A stretch of DNA of 64,000 nt, taken from positions 248,001-312,000 of the forward strand of contig NZ_JADKPN010000001.1 in NCBI RefSeq assembly GCF_015352455.1, written 5' to 3'. Below are positions 17,271 to 27,254 of the stretch, piece by piece. How positions within the stretch are numbered: the stretch's first letter is position 1; the number at the start of each line of letters is the position of its first letter. The notes under the pieces were generated by a model that saw nothing but the letters and a program-made list of their open reading frames with translations, was not told the DNA's origin and did not search any database. This stretch comes from Nocardioides islandensis (GTDB lineage Bacteria > Actinomycetota > Actinomycetes > Propionibacteriales > Nocardioidaceae). The translations under genes and the position numbers were made by a program.

Positions 17271-19001
17271 ATGAGACGTCGACACCTGCGCGTCAGCGCA
17301 CCCCTGGCAGTGCTGGTCGCGGTCAGCATGCTGGCCACGCCACCGGTCGCCGCGGCGCCGCAGAACCTCTGCGACGGCCCGTTCTGCGCGAGCGTGGAGA
17401 TCACCACCTTCGACGCGGGCGCGCCGACGCAGCCGACCACCGCGGCCGGGCAGCCGGTGAACCTCAACCTCCACGTCACCGACACCTCGTCGACCGTGGC
17501 GACCGACCCCGCCCGCTGGCTGGCCGAGGTCATCGTCCGGCCGGGCACCTCGTCGGCCAAGACGATGGCCGTCGCCGACCCGGCGTCGCTGCCGCTCGGG
17601 TCTTACCTGGCGGGGTCCTCCGCCACGGCGGCGTCATGTGCCCCTGGCCTCGACGGCTCGGGCTACGCGACGTCGTGCCCGGCGGGGTACGGCACCGGAC
17701 ACGTGCAGCTCACGCCGATCATCCCCGGCAGCCCGACGATCGCGCCCTTCTCCTTCGGCGTCCAGAGCGTCACGACCGGCCTCAACGGCGTCGTGGCCGC
17801 CAACCTGAGCATCTGGATCCCGGGAACCACCCTGCTCTTCCCGATCACCGCCACGACACCGATCACCTTCAACCCGGCGACCGCCAACGCGGGGCCGAAG
17901 CTCGAGCTGAGCGTCAAGCTCGACCTCCAGCCGCCGCCCTACGGGTCGAGCCCGGCCTCGCTGAACGACCTCACCCTCACCCTCAACGGGCTGGTCAGCG
18001 AAGCCGCCACGGGCCCGGTGAGCCCCGCCGTACCGTTCCTGCGTCACACGCTCGTCTGCACCGACGTGACGAGCTCGGTGCAGGTCAACGCCCGCGGCAC
18101 CCAGTCGGTCCTCGCGCCGGTGACGCAGACCATCAACGGATGCCCGACGGCCCCACAGCTGACCTCCGTCGCGCCGGTCCCCGGTCAGCCGCTCGCGGTC
18201 ACCTTCGCGGCCACGCCGCCGGTCGCCGCCGTCCCCGGACGCACCGCCTCGATCGAGTGGGTCTTCGGTGACGGCGCCAAGGCGCTGACGGGGGCCACCA
18301 CGACGCACACCTACCCCACGTCCAACGCGGTGCTCGCCCTGGCGACGGTGGTCGACAGCGCCGGGGTGCGCAGCACGACGGTCCAGGTCCGGATCGCCGG
18401 CTCGCGCCTGCGCGTCAAGCAGGCCGCCGGCAACCGCATCACCGGTGAGCTCGCCGACCAGGACACCGGCCAGGGGGTGGCCGGACAGCAGGTCGACGCC
18501 TACGCGTGCCCGTCCCGCAACGCCCCGCTCTCCCAGTGCAAGCCGCTCGGCACCGGCGTCACGCGCACGAGCGGCAGCTACCGCATCCGCATCCCGGAGG
18601 TGACGAAGAAGGTCACCGTGGTGGTCGCGTACGCCGGCACCGCGAGCAAGTCCGCCACCCAGCCGGCCCGCTTCGGCGCGCAGCGCTCGCTCACCGTGCT
18701 GCCGCAGCCGGACATCACCCTCAAGGTCTCCGAGAAGCGCGTCCACCCGGGCGCCACGGTCCGGCTGAGCGGCAAGGTCACCCCGGGCAAGAAGGGCAAG
18801 ACCGTGCGTCTCCAGGGCTTCATCCGCGGCGCGTGGCGCTCGATCGGCAAGGCGACCGTGTCCCAGCAGGGCACGTACGCCGCGTCGTACGTCGTCCGCG
18901 TCCCGAAGCAGCCCAAGGTCAAGGTCCGCGCCTTCCTGCCCGGCACCGCCGCGACCTTCGAGGCGACCAGCCCGGTGAAGGTGATCCGTATCCAGCGGTA
19001 G
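17271..19001 (+). CDS. Secreted multidomain protein with a PKD-like module
   Basis: 576 residues. The signal peptide (RRRHLRVSAPLAVLVAVSML, cleavage after AAA near residue 30) is preceded by a strong GGGAGGGAG site that fixes ATG 17271. The middle (about 335-380) contains IEWVFGDGAK and THTYPTS, a PKD-like beta-sandwich. The C-terminal third (about 380-576) looks like two Ig-like or carboxypeptidase-regulatory-like modules. No catalytic motif is visible, so this is probably an exported adhesion or binding protein. Confidence 0.75.
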   Translation: MRRRHLRVSAPLAVLVAVSMLATPPVAAAPQNLCDGPFCASVEITTFDAGAPTQPTTAAGQPVNLNLHVTDTSSTVATDPARWLAEVIVRPGTSSAKTMAVADPASLPLGSYLAGSSATAASCAPGLDGSGYATSCPAGYGTGHVQLTPIIPGSPTIAPFSFGVQSVTTGLNGVVAANLSIWIPGTTLLFPITATTPITFNPATANAGPKLELSVKLDLQPPPYGSSPASLNDLTLTLNGLVSEAATGPVSPAVPFLRHTLVCTDVTSSVQVNARGTQSVLAPVTQTINGCPTAPQLTSVAPVPGQPLAVTFAATPPVAAVPGRTASIEWVFGDGAKALTGATTTHTYPTSNAVLALATVVDSAGVRSTTVQVRIAGSRLRVKQAAGNRITGELADQDTGQGVAGQQVDAYACPSRNAPLSQCKPLGTGVTRTSGSYRIRIPEVTKKVTVVVAYAGTASKSATQPARFGAQRSLTVLPQPDITLKVSEKRVHPGATVRLSGKVTPGKKGKTVRLQGFIRGAWRSIGKATVSQQGTYAASYVVRVPKQPKVKVRAFLPGTAATFEATSPVKVIRIQR

Positions 19002-19002
19002 C

Positions 19003-19031
19003 GCAAGTCGCGCGCAAGTGGCGCTCAAGAC
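19003..19031 (+). promoter_or_regulatory. Three SARP-style heptamer repeats at 11-base spacing
   Basis: GCAAGTC (19003-19009), GCAAGTG (19014-19020) and TCAAGAC (19025-19031) are separated each time by exactly GCGC. Heptamers with 4-base spacers are the binding-site architecture of SARP activators. The third repeat ends 8 bases before CACGGT (19040-19045), a possible -10 box for the hemerythrin gene. A SARP regulator is encoded 0.8 kb away. Confidence 0.5.
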
Positions 19032-19076
19032 GGGCCCGTCACGGTGGGGACATCACCCACCACGAAGGAGCCCGCG

Positions 19077-19802
19077 ATGACCACGACGTACCCCGAGCAG
19101 CTCATGCTCCCCGGCCAGGCCGCCGCCCCGGCGGGCCCGGTGGACATGATGATGATGTACCTGATGCACCACGCTTTCCGGCGCGACCTCGCACGGTTCG
19201 CGGGCGCCGTCCCGCACACCCCGGTCGACGACCTGGGCACCTGGACCGCGCTGGCCGCACGGTGGGACAAGTTCGCCGAGGTGCTCCACGAGCACCACAG
19301 CGGGGAGGACGCCGGCATCTGGCCGTTCCTGCTCGAGCGTGCCGACGACGACGAGCGGGCGACGCTGCTGGCCATGGAGGCCGAGCACGACACGATCGAC
19401 CCGCAGCTGGCGTCCTGTGAGCAGCTCCTCGGCGAGCTCTCGCGGTCCGCCGACGGCCAGGACCGCGAGCGGCTCAAGGCCCGGCTCGCGGTACGGCTCG
19501 CGGAGACCCGGGAGCTGCTCGACCACCACCTCCGGCACGAGGAGACCGAGGCGCTGGTGATCCTCCAACGGCACATGACGGCGGAGGATTGGGAGCGCAT
19601 CGAGAAGGAGCACTTCGGCGACACCAAGCGGAACCTCCCGTTGCTGGCCTTCATCTGCAACTGGCTCGCCGAGGACCTCGCCCCCGCCGTGGTGGACGAG
19701 ACCTACGCCAAGGCGGGCCAGGCCTTCCGGGTCGTCATGTGGTTCGGCCGCCGGAAGTTCCGCCGGCTCGAGCGCGCCGCCTTCGCGTACCTGCCTGCGT
19801 AG
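19077..19802 (+). CDS. Hemerythrin HHE-domain protein
   Basis: 241 residues. The four-helix HHE cation-binding fold spans about 25-170, with probable di-iron ligands in MYLMHHAFRRD, LHEHHSGEDAGIWP, EAEHDTIDP and LLDHHLRHEETEAL. The C-terminal 70 residues form an extra helical tail. GAAGGAG eight bases before ATG 19077 supports the start. Such proteins sense or bind oxygen, nitric oxide or iron; the exact role is unknown. The upstream heptamer repeats suggest activation by a SARP regulator. Confidence 0.85.
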   Translation: MTTTYPEQLMLPGQAAAPAGPVDMMMMYLMHHAFRRDLARFAGAVPHTPVDDLGTWTALAARWDKFAEVLHEHHSGEDAGIWPFLLERADDDERATLLAMEAEHDTIDPQLASCEQLLGELSRSADGQDRERLKARLAVRLAETRELLDHHLRHEETEALVILQRHMTAEDWERIEKEHFGDTKRNLPLLAFICNWLAEDLAPAVVDETYAKAGQAFRVVMWFGRRKFRRLERAAFAYLPA

Positions 19803-19807
19803 CCACC

Positions 19808-19850
19808 CCGCTGGTCTCGTGACGGGACTTCGTCCCTCCTCGACCAGCGG
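19808..19850. repeat. CTGGTCGAG-family palindromic repeat
   Basis: Ends CCGCTGGT (19808-19815) and ACCAGCGG (19843-19850) enclose a GGGAC-TTC-GTCCC hairpin. The right half is nearly identical to that of the copy at 54481-54566. It lies between two convergent genes and can serve as a bidirectional terminator. Confidence 0.8.
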
Positions 19851-19856
19851 CGGAGG

Positions 19857-22800
19857 TCAGAACCCGTGGCGGTCCCGCAGGCCGAGGAACCAGGCCTCGA
19901 CCTGCGGGACCCGCCAGGAGCGCAGCTGCTCGACGGCCCGGTCCGCGTGCTCGGTCGCGAGGGCGGTGTCGCCGGTCGCGGCGGCGGCGAGGGCCAGGTA
20001 CGCGTCGACGGGTCCGATCGCCGGGTTGGAGCCCGACATCACGCAGCCACCGCTGAGCGGCCGCAGCCGCGGGTACACGAGGGCCGCGGTGGCCGGGTCG
20101 TCCAGGCCGAGGGACGCCTCGGCGGCGAAGGCCCAGTAGGGAGGCGAGTACCAGTTGACGGTCTCGGCGTCGAACGTGTGGCTCGCCCACATCTCCCGCG
20201 CGCGGTCCGGGAGTCCGTGGCGGAGGTACAGGGCGGCGGCAGCGGTCGCCAGGGGGATCGCCGTCTCGCCGAGGAAGGCGGCCACCAGGTCCTCGTCGAA
20301 CCCGCTCGCGCTGTTCCACAGGGGCACGTTGAAGACCGCCCCGCGGATGGTGTCCTGCTTGTGGGCCAGCGAGATCTGCTCGTCGAGCTCCGTCAACCTC
20401 CCCCACAGCGCGGCGACCGCGGCGGCGTCGCCGCGCATGGCGGCCCACGAGTGCGCCAGGCAGACCGTGATCAGCTCCGCGAAGTACAGGCGGAGCTCGC
20501 GGACGACCGTCGTGAGCTCGGCCAGCTCCTCGTCCAGGCCGTCGATGCCACCGCGCTCGCAGCGAGCACTGGCCTGCAGGCACCGGGCGTTGGCCGCGAG
20601 CCGGGCGTCGCCCTCCGCCTCCGCGAGCCGCCGGCACTCGGCCAGCATCGAGACGCGCTCCGCGAGCTTGTCCGGCTGCCACCACACGACGCTCGCCGCG
20701 AGCAGCGACTCCGCCAGCAGCCGCGTGTCACCGGCGTCCGCGAGCCGGCGGGCGATGCCCAGCGCCTCCTCGACGAGGCGGTCGGTCTCGGCCGGCCGCG
20801 CGTCGTAGTAGCTCTCGGACGCCAGCGCGAGCAGCAGCCTGCTGCGCAGCGCGGAGTCCTCGATCGGGAGCCCCGCGAGCGTCTGCCTCATCACGCCGAT
20901 GACCTCGTCGTTCGCCTCACCGTAGCTCCGCGCGGGCCAGAGGGCGTCCTCGCTCGGCACCGAGACGGCGGCGACGACGAGGGCCGCGTCGCCGAGCCGG
21001 CCCGCGATGAGGGCCGCCTCGTCGCAGGCCTGGTGCATCTCGAGCCGTCGGGTGCTCCACCGACAGGCGTCGGCGTAGGCGACCAGCAGGTCGTACCGCT
21101 CGCGCTCGCTCCGGCGGGCATCCTCGGCGTGGAGGGAGAGGGCCGCGCGCAGGTGTGCGGCGGCCTCGTCGGCGGCGTGGCCGGTCATGGCCAGGGCCGC
21201 GGCCCTCGACGCCGCCTGCCAGGCCCGCCGCACGTGCCGCGGACCCGCCGCCGCCCAGTGCCGAGCCACCTCGGCCGAGCGGGCGTCCGCCTGGTCGGAC
21301 TGCTCCACGATGCCCGCGACGACGGCGTGCAGGCGCTCGCGGCGCGACGGGGTGAGGGCGTCGTACGCCGCGTCCCGGGCGAGCGCGTGGCCGAAGCGGA
21401 ACACGTCGCCGCCCTCGTCGCGCAGCAGGTCGCCGTCGACGGCCGGCTGCAGGAGGTCGAGCAGGGCGGTCTCCTCGGTCTCGAGGGCGCGGGCGAGCAC
21501 GTCGACCTGGAACTCGCGGCCGATCACCGCGCCGGCCGTCAGCGCGGCCGAGGTCGGCTGGGGCAGCTGGGCGATGCGGCGGGTCAGGACCGCGGCCACG
21601 GTCGCCGGCACCCCGTCGACCGCCTCCCGGAGGGCCCGGCCCTCGTCCCGGGCGAGGCGGCCGTACTCGATCAGGAAGAACGGGTTGCCCTCGGTGCGCT
21701 CGTGCAGCGCGACGGCCAGGCCGGCGTCGCGGTCGCCGGTCAGCTCGGCCACCAGCTCGCCGGTCTCCTCCGGCGTGAGGCCGGTGACGTCGAGCCGCGC
21801 GGCGTGCCGCCGGGCCAGCGCCTCGGCCACCTCGGCGAGCGGCTCGCCACCCCGCGCCGCAGCGCTCCGCCACGTCGCCAGCACCAGGACCCGGCCGGTC
21901 TCGAGGTGGGCGACGACGTGACGCAGCACCCGCAGCGAGGACGCGTCCGCCCAGTGGAGGTCCTCCAGCACGAGCAGCACCGTCCGGACGGCGGCCCGCT
22001 GGCCGAGCTCGCGACGTACCGACTCGGCCACCGCGAACCTCGCCGCGTCGTGGTCCTCACCGGCCCGGCCGCCGTGGAGCGCGTCCTCCCCCAGGGCCTG
22101 TCGCCACGGCCAGAGCGGGGGTGCGTCCTCGTCCTGGGAGCAGCGACCCACCAGCACGACGGCGCCTCGCTGCTGGGCCCGGACGGCGAGCTCCGCGGCC
22201 AGCCGGCTCTTGCCGGCGCCCGGCTCGCCCACGAGGGCGGCGAACGCGGGACCGCCGACCTCGACACGCCCCAGCAGGGTCTCGAGGGCGGCGAGGTGCC
22301 GGTCCCGTCCGACCATCGGCCACTCGGGGAGCGTCACCTGGACCTGCTCCGGCGCCGCCGGCGGCGACTCGGAGGCGGCCGGCAGCTGGTGACGCAGGAT
22401 CGCGGTCTGCAGGTCGTTGACGTCGTGCGACGGCTCAAGGCCGAGCTCGTCGTCCAGCGCCCGCCGGAGCTCGTCGAGGGCGGCCAGCGCGTCGGCCTGC
22501 CGGCCCGAGCGAGCGAGGGCGGCCGCCAGCAGCAGCCAGGGACGCTCGCGCAACGGGTGCGCCCTCGTCAGGGCCTCCAGCTCCGCGACGGCCTCGGCGT
22601 CCCGTCCACTCGCGACGAGCAGGGTGGCCCGATCCTCCTGTGCCTGCACCCGCAGGGCCTCCAGGCGGGCCCGCTCCGGGCGGACGAGGTCGGAGTCCGG
22701 CAGGTCGTCGTACGGCTGTCCGCGCCAGGCGTCCAGGGCTCGCGCGAGCCGGTCGGCCAGGGCCATGGTGTCCACACCGGCCGTGGCGACGGGGACGAGG

Positions 22801-23180
22801 GCGGTGCGCAGCGAGCCGATGGCTGCGTGCACCTCGCCGAGGGTCGCCACGACCTCGGCCGCATCCGTCTCGGCCACCAGCCGGTAGCCGCCGTCCACGC
22901 TCGGGAGGTACGTCGAGGGCGACCGCGCCGGCAGGTCCGGCTCCAGCATGCGGCGGACCCGCGAGACGTAGGAGTGCAGCGAGGCGCCGGCCGTGTCGGG
23001 GGCGTCGGCACCCCACATCGCCTCGACCAGCGCCTCGGCGGACGCGGCCCGCGGGGCGTGCAGCGCCAGGGCGGCCAGCAGAGCCCGCTGCTTCTGTGCG
23101 GGCACGTCGATGGGCTCCCCGTCACCGGACGCGGCCACGACCGTCGGGCCGAGCACCCCCACCCACACGGGGGCGAGCAT
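19857..23180 (-). CDS. SARP/AfsR-like BTAD transcriptional regulator with ATPase and TPR-like region
   Basis: 1107 residues. A winged-helix DNA-binding domain (about 5-85, QKQRALLAALALHAPRAASA), a bacterial transcriptional activation (BTAD) domain (about 105-250, ALDAWRGQPYDDLPDSDLVR), an AAA/STAND-type ATPase with the P-loop GEPGAGKS at 318-325 and VLLVLEDLHWADASSL as Walker B, then a long helical TPR-like region. This is the AfsR/large-SARP layout, usually controlling secondary metabolism or development. Target genes are not obvious nearby except for heptamer repeats before the hemerythrin gene. GTG 23231 is an alternative start 17 codons upstream. Confidence 0.88.
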   Translation of the reverse strand: MLAPVWVGVLGPTVVAASGDGEPIDVPAQKQRALLAALALHAPRAASAEALVEAMWGADAPDTAGASLHSYVSRVRRMLEPDLPARSPSTYLPSVDGGYRLVAETDAAEVVATLGEVHAAIGSLRTALVPVATAGVDTMALADRLARALDAWRGQPYDDLPDSDLVRPERARLEALRVQAQEDRATLLVASGRDAEAVAELEALTRAHPLRERPWLLLAAALARSGRQADALAALDELRRALDDELGLEPSHDVNDLQTAILRHQLPAASESPPAAPEQVQVTLPEWPMVGRDRHLAALETLLGRVEVGGPAFAALVGEPGAGKSRLAAELAVRAQQRGAVVLVGRCSQDEDAPPLWPWRQALGEDALHGGRAGEDHDAARFAVAESVRRELGQRAAVRTVLLVLEDLHWADASSLRVLRHVVAHLETGRVLVLATWRSAAARGGEPLAEVAEALARRHAARLDVTGLTPEETGELVAELTGDRDAGLAVALHERTEGNPFFLIEYGRLARDEGRALREAVDGVPATVAAVLTRRIAQLPQPTSAALTAGAVIGREFQVDVLARALETEETALLDLLQPAVDGDLLRDEGGDVFRFGHALARDAAYDALTPSRRERLHAVVAGIVEQSDQADARSAEVARHWAAAGPRHVRRAWQAASRAAALAMTGHAADEAAAHLRAALSLHAEDARRSERERYDLLVAYADACRWSTRRLEMHQACDEAALIAGRLGDAALVVAAVSVPSEDALWPARSYGEANDEVIGVMRQTLAGLPIEDSALRSRLLLALASESYYDARPAETDRLVEEALGIARRLADAGDTRLLAESLLAASVVWWQPDKLAERVSMLAECRRLAEAEGDARLAANARCLQASARCERGGIDGLDEELAELTTVVRELRLYFAELITVCLAHSWAAMRGDAAAVAALWGRLTELDEQISLAHKQDTIRGAVFNVPLWNSASGFDEDLVAAFLGETAIPLATAAAALYLRHGLPDRAREMWASHTFDAETVNWYSPPYWAFAAEASLGLDDPATAALVYPRLRPLSGGCVMSGSNPAIGPVDAYLALAAAATGDTALATEHADRAVEQLRSWRVPQVEAWFLGLRDRHGF

Positions 23181-23221
23181 AGGCGGCGGTGACCTCAGGA
23201 GGACCCGCTCGTTGGAGGTCC

Positions 23222-25681
23222 GTGGGCACACCTCTGCGTCAGCTCGTCCTCACCGCGTCCCTGGCCGCCGGCCTGGTCGTCACCGCGACCCAGCTGCCCG
23301 CGTCGGCGAACCGCACCGGCGACCTGCTGCGCAACTACGACGCCACCAAGACGAGGGTGCTCGAGGCCCGCCCGCACGTCGACCCGCCCGGCACGCGGCA
23401 TCATGGTCTGGCGCACACCCACGACGACCCGCGCACGAAGAACTCCCTGTCGCGTTCGGCCGACGCGGCGACGGCCGTCGACCCGACCACGCCGGCGCAG
23501 AAGGCCGCGCACACGGCGTACGTCGCGCGCGAGCGCGCCCTCCCCGACCCGCCGCTGACGACGGTGCGGGTGATGCAGCCGCGGACCGAGGTGCCGGCCG
23601 ACGTCTACGCCATGGCGAACGGCTGCTACCGGCTCGTGCCCGGCGGCGAGCCGTTGTTCTTCAAGCCGACCGGGCTCGGCACGTACCTGTTGTACGACGC
23701 GCAGCGACAGTTCGTGAGCACCACCGGGAAGGCGGCCGCACCCTCCGCAAGCACCGTCTGGTCGTCATCGAAGCGCAGCAACGGGTTCGTCTTCCGCAGC
23801 GGCACCACGCGGCTGTCCGTCGACGGGAGGACCGCCTTCGAGCCGCACGTGACGACCGGCTGCGCGCCGTACCCGGAGTCCCGGATCGACGTCAGCGGCC
23901 GCCCGCACGCCGGCGTGACGCCGTACCAGGAGGTGCGCGGGTACGTCGACGCGCACACCCACGGGATGGCCTTCGAGTTCCTCGGCGGTGACGCGCACTG
24001 CGGGCGGCCGTGGCACGAGTACGGCGCGCCGTACGCCCTCGTCGACTGCCCGGACCACACCGCGACCGGAGGCTTCGGCGGTGCCCTGGAGTCCGCGCTG
24101 TCGGGCAGGCCGCACCACGACCCGGTGGGCTGGCCGACGTTCAAGGACTGGCCGGCGCCGGACTCGCTGACCCACGAGGGCACGTACTACCGGTGGCTGG
24201 AGCGCTCCTGGCGCGGCGGCCAGCGGCTGTTCGTGAACCTCCTCGTCGAGAACGACCAGCTGTGCCGGCTCTACCCGCTGAAGCGGAACTCCTGCGACGA
24301 CATGGACTCGATCCGCCTGCAGGCGCACGACATGTACGCGATGCAGGACTACATCGACGCCCAGTTCGGCGGCCCGGGCAAGGGCTTCTACCGGATCGTC
24401 CGCTCGCCGTTCGAGGCCCGGAAGGTCATCAACGCCGGGAAGATGGCGGTGGTGATGGGCATCGAGACGTCGGTGCCGTTCGGCTGCACGATGAAGCTCG
24501 ATGTGCCGCAGTGCGACGTCGCCTCGATCGAGCGGCAGCTGGACGAGGTGAAGAAGCTCGGCGTGCGGCAGATGGAGCTGGTCAACAAGTTCGACAACGC
24601 GCTCGCGGGCGTCGCCGGCGACAACGGCGAGGTGGGGGTGGCCGTCAACGCCGCCAACTTCCTGGAGACCGGGTCGTTCTGGGACATGCGGCACTGCGAT
24701 CCCCCGGACGCCGAGTCCCACGACCGCGACCAGCTGGCCGTTCCCGCCCTCCCGGACGGCCAGATCGACGGCTCGCAGCAGGACGCGCTCTTCGGGGCGG
24801 TGGCCGCCCTGGTCGGCGTCCCGAACCTCGCGCTTCCGATCTACGGGCCGCCGCACCACTGCAACTCGCGCGGCCTCACCACGCTCGGCGAGGCAACGAT
24901 CGCGGGCCTCGCGCAGCGGCACATGATCCTCGACCCCGACCACATGAGCGTGAAGGCCCGGAACTCCGCCCTCGACCAGGTCGAGGCCCTCGGCTACCCC
25001 GGCGTCGTGTCCTCGCACTCGTGGTCCACGCCCGATGCCTACCCGCGGATCTACCGGCTCGGTGGCTTCATCACGCCGTACGCCGGCGACTCCACCGGCT
25101 TCGTGGACAAGTGGCGCGCCCACCTCGGCTGGGCGGATCCCCGCTACTACTGGGGCTTCGGTTACGGCGCGGACATGAACGGCCTCGGGGCGCAGGGCGA
25201 CCCACGGGGTTCGTCGGCCCCAGCTCCCGTGATATACCCGTTCACCGGCCTGAACGGCGTACGCATCGGGAAGCAGCACGCCGGCGAGCGGGTCTACGAC
25301 GTCAACGTCGACGGCGTGGCGCAGTACGGGCTGTACCCCGACTGGATCGAGGACATCCAGCACGTCGCCGGTCCCGACGGCCCGGCGCTGGCCGAGGACA
25401 TGGCGCGCGGCGCCGAGGCGTACCTCCAGATGTGGGAGCGCGCGACCGGCATCGCCCCGGACTCCTGCCGCAACCCGTCGCTGCGTCAGCCCGTACCGAC
25501 CTTGAAGTCGCTGGTGCGTCCGGGCATGTCGGTGCGGGCGGTGATGAGAGCCGTGGGCCAGCCGTACACGCGCATCGCGACCCGGGCGACGTTCTGCGCG
25601 CGCACGTCGACCGACCCCGACGTGCGGATGGTGGTCAGGTACGACGCGGGCGGCCACGTCGTGCATGTCGGCCGTCGCTGA
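23222..25681 (+). CDS. Secreted amidohydrolase-superfamily (M19 dipeptidase-like) protein
   Basis: 819 residues. The GTG at 23222 follows GGAGGT and opens a signal peptide (VLTASLAAGLVVTATQLPASA). Possible metal-site motifs are YVDAHTHGM (HxH), ILDPDHMSV and GVVSSHSW, arranged as in renal-dipeptidase-like amidohydrolases. The first 240 residues form a beta-rich extra domain. Large exported actinobacterial proteins of this type have uncertain substrates. It is divergent from the SARP gene with only 41 bases between starts, so the two may share control. Confidence 0.75.
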   Translation: MGTPLRQLVLTASLAAGLVVTATQLPASANRTGDLLRNYDATKTRVLEARPHVDPPGTRHHGLAHTHDDPRTKNSLSRSADAATAVDPTTPAQKAAHTAYVARERALPDPPLTTVRVMQPRTEVPADVYAMANGCYRLVPGGEPLFFKPTGLGTYLLYDAQRQFVSTTGKAAAPSASTVWSSSKRSNGFVFRSGTTRLSVDGRTAFEPHVTTGCAPYPESRIDVSGRPHAGVTPYQEVRGYVDAHTHGMAFEFLGGDAHCGRPWHEYGAPYALVDCPDHTATGGFGGALESALSGRPHHDPVGWPTFKDWPAPDSLTHEGTYYRWLERSWRGGQRLFVNLLVENDQLCRLYPLKRNSCDDMDSIRLQAHDMYAMQDYIDAQFGGPGKGFYRIVRSPFEARKVINAGKMAVVMGIETSVPFGCTMKLDVPQCDVASIERQLDEVKKLGVRQMELVNKFDNALAGVAGDNGEVGVAVNAANFLETGSFWDMRHCDPPDAESHDRDQLAVPALPDGQIDGSQQDALFGAVAALVGVPNLALPIYGPPHHCNSRGLTTLGEATIAGLAQRHMILDPDHMSVKARNSALDQVEALGYPGVVSSHSWSTPDAYPRIYRLGGFITPYAGDSTGFVDKWRAHLGWADPRYYWGFGYGADMNGLGAQGDPRGSSAPAPVIYPFTGLNGVRIGKQHAGERVYDVNVDGVAQYGLYPDWIEDIQHVAGPDGPALAEDMARGAEAYLQMWERATGIAPDSCRNPSLRQPVPTLKSLVRPGMSVRAVMRAVGQPYTRIATRATFCARTSTDPDVRMVVRYDAGGHVVHVGRR

Positions 25682-25728
25682 CGAGGCCTTCGATCACGCC
25701 TCGACGAAGCGGCGCGGTGACGTGATGC

Positions 25729-27066
25729 CTACTCCTGTGCCACCTGGAAGGCGAACAGCTTGAAGGTCCACGTGAAGTTGACGAACAGGCGTCCGTTGGC
25801 CACCGAGATGTCCGCGTTGCCGCCGTACTCGGTCCGCCGGATGAACCTCCACAGGACTGCTCCGGACCGGGTGTCGAGGGCGGTGACGGCTCTGTTCCTG
25901 GCCGAGGTGGCGTACACCACCCGACCAGCGACCGCGGGAGCACGGTCGTTGACGCCACCGAGGGCTGTGCGCCAGACCGCCGGACACAGAAGCGCGTCGC
26001 ATCCTCTGGCCGAGAACGCGTTCATGTAGCCGTCGGAGTCGGTGACGTACACCCGTCCGTACGCTGCCGCCGCGGTGCTGGTGCCGGGCGTAAGGCTTCT
26101 GGAGCGCCAGGAGGGTTGGCAGGTCGACTCGCCGCACCCCGAGAGCGGGAACGCCACGAGCGTGCCGCCATCGGACCCGACGAAGACATGACCCGACGCC
26201 GCGATGACCGACGACCTGTGGATGGGACCGCCGGTCGCTCCTCGCCACAACGTCCGCCCGGTCACGGCGTCGAACGCGTAGAGGTACCCGTCGGTCGAGC
26301 CGACGTACACCGTGCCGCCGACCACCAGTGGTGACTGCGCCGATCCACCTGCCCACCCGGGGACGACACTCCTCCACAGGGGCCTCCCGGTCGCGGCCTC
26401 GAGGGCGTAGAGCGCCCCGTCCTTATCGGCTGCCACGTACAGCACGCCGTGTCGAACCGACGGGGAGCCCAGGGACCCATCGGTCATCTCGTAGCGCCAC
26501 AACCGCTCGCCGGTGGCCGCGTCGAAGGCGTAGACCCCGCGACCCGTGTATCCCGTCGTCACGAAGACTCGACCGTCCGCCACCGCGGGAGCCGACTCCA
26601 CCTTGCCGTCGGTGGTCGCCGTCCACAGGAGGCGACCGGTCCTCTCGTCGACCGCGTAGAGGTACGGGCAGTAGTTGCCGACGTACACCCGTCCGTCGGC
26701 GACGGTCGGCCCTGAGTAGCTGGTGCAGCCCGAGGGATTGTCGAACCGCCAGGCCACCCTGAGCCGCCCGACCGTGGCACGGGTGAGCTTCTTCTCGAAC
26801 GGGTTGAACCCTTGGTGTCGTCCACCACGCTGGAACTCGGGCCAGTTCGCCGTGCCGGCCATCTGTCGGCCGGCACCCGTTGCTTGGCTCGGGACCGCCA
26901 CCTGATCTGCGGAGGACGGCGCGGAGAGAGGTCCACCGGCGCTCGTCGGCTCCGTCGAGCCGGCCGCCCAGGCGGGGAACGCCATGACCAGGGCGACGAC
27001 CGCAGCCGAGAGCCGAAGCCTCCCGGTTCCCGACCTCCGCGAGCTCAACGTCGTGCCGATACCCAT
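25729..27066 (-). CDS. Exported PQQ-type beta-propeller protein
   Basis: 445 residues with an N-terminal signal peptide (LRLSAAVVALVMAFPAWAAG). From about residue 85 the sequence is a chain of propeller blades with the recurring pattern VYVG/LYAVD-TGRLLW, for example VYAFDAATGERLWRYEM, LYALEAATGRPLWRS and LYAFDAVTGRTLWRG. There are about seven to eight blades, usual for PQQ-binding-like or BamB-like propellers. No dehydrogenase catalytic residues or haem motifs are seen, so a structural or scaffold role outside the membrane is likely. ATG 27066 follows AAGGGGG. Confidence 0.8.
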   Translation of the reverse strand: MGIGTTLSSRRSGTGRLRLSAAVVALVMAFPAWAAGSTEPTSAGGPLSAPSSADQVAVPSQATGAGRQMAGTANWPEFQRGGRHQGFNPFEKKLTRATVGRLRVAWRFDNPSGCTSYSGPTVADGRVYVGNYCPYLYAVDERTGRLLWTATTDGKVESAPAVADGRVFVTTGYTGRGVYAFDAATGERLWRYEMTDGSLGSPSVRHGVLYVAADKDGALYALEAATGRPLWRSVVPGWAGGSAQSPLVVGGTVYVGSTDGYLYAFDAVTGRTLWRGATGGPIHRSSVIAASGHVFVGSDGGTLVAFPLSGCGESTCQPSWRSRSLTPGTSTAAAAYGRVYVTDSDGYMNAFSARGCDALLCPAVWRTALGGVNDRAPAVAGRVVYATSARNRAVTALDTRSGAVLWRFIRRTEYGGNADISVANGRLFVNFTWTFKLFAFQVAQE

Positions 27067-27254
27067 GACGACCCCCTTCACGATCCGGCCACATGGCGGA
27101 AGGCGACCCGGACCCACCGCCCGCATCGCCGGCCCATGGCCAGACTCGCTCCTCACCGCTTCGACGATGAGAGGCCAACTTCCCCGTACGTCGGGCACTT
27201 GTGCCCTCGCCTGGTCCAGGCGCGCCGAGGTTCTCCACGGCATGAACCTGCGGG

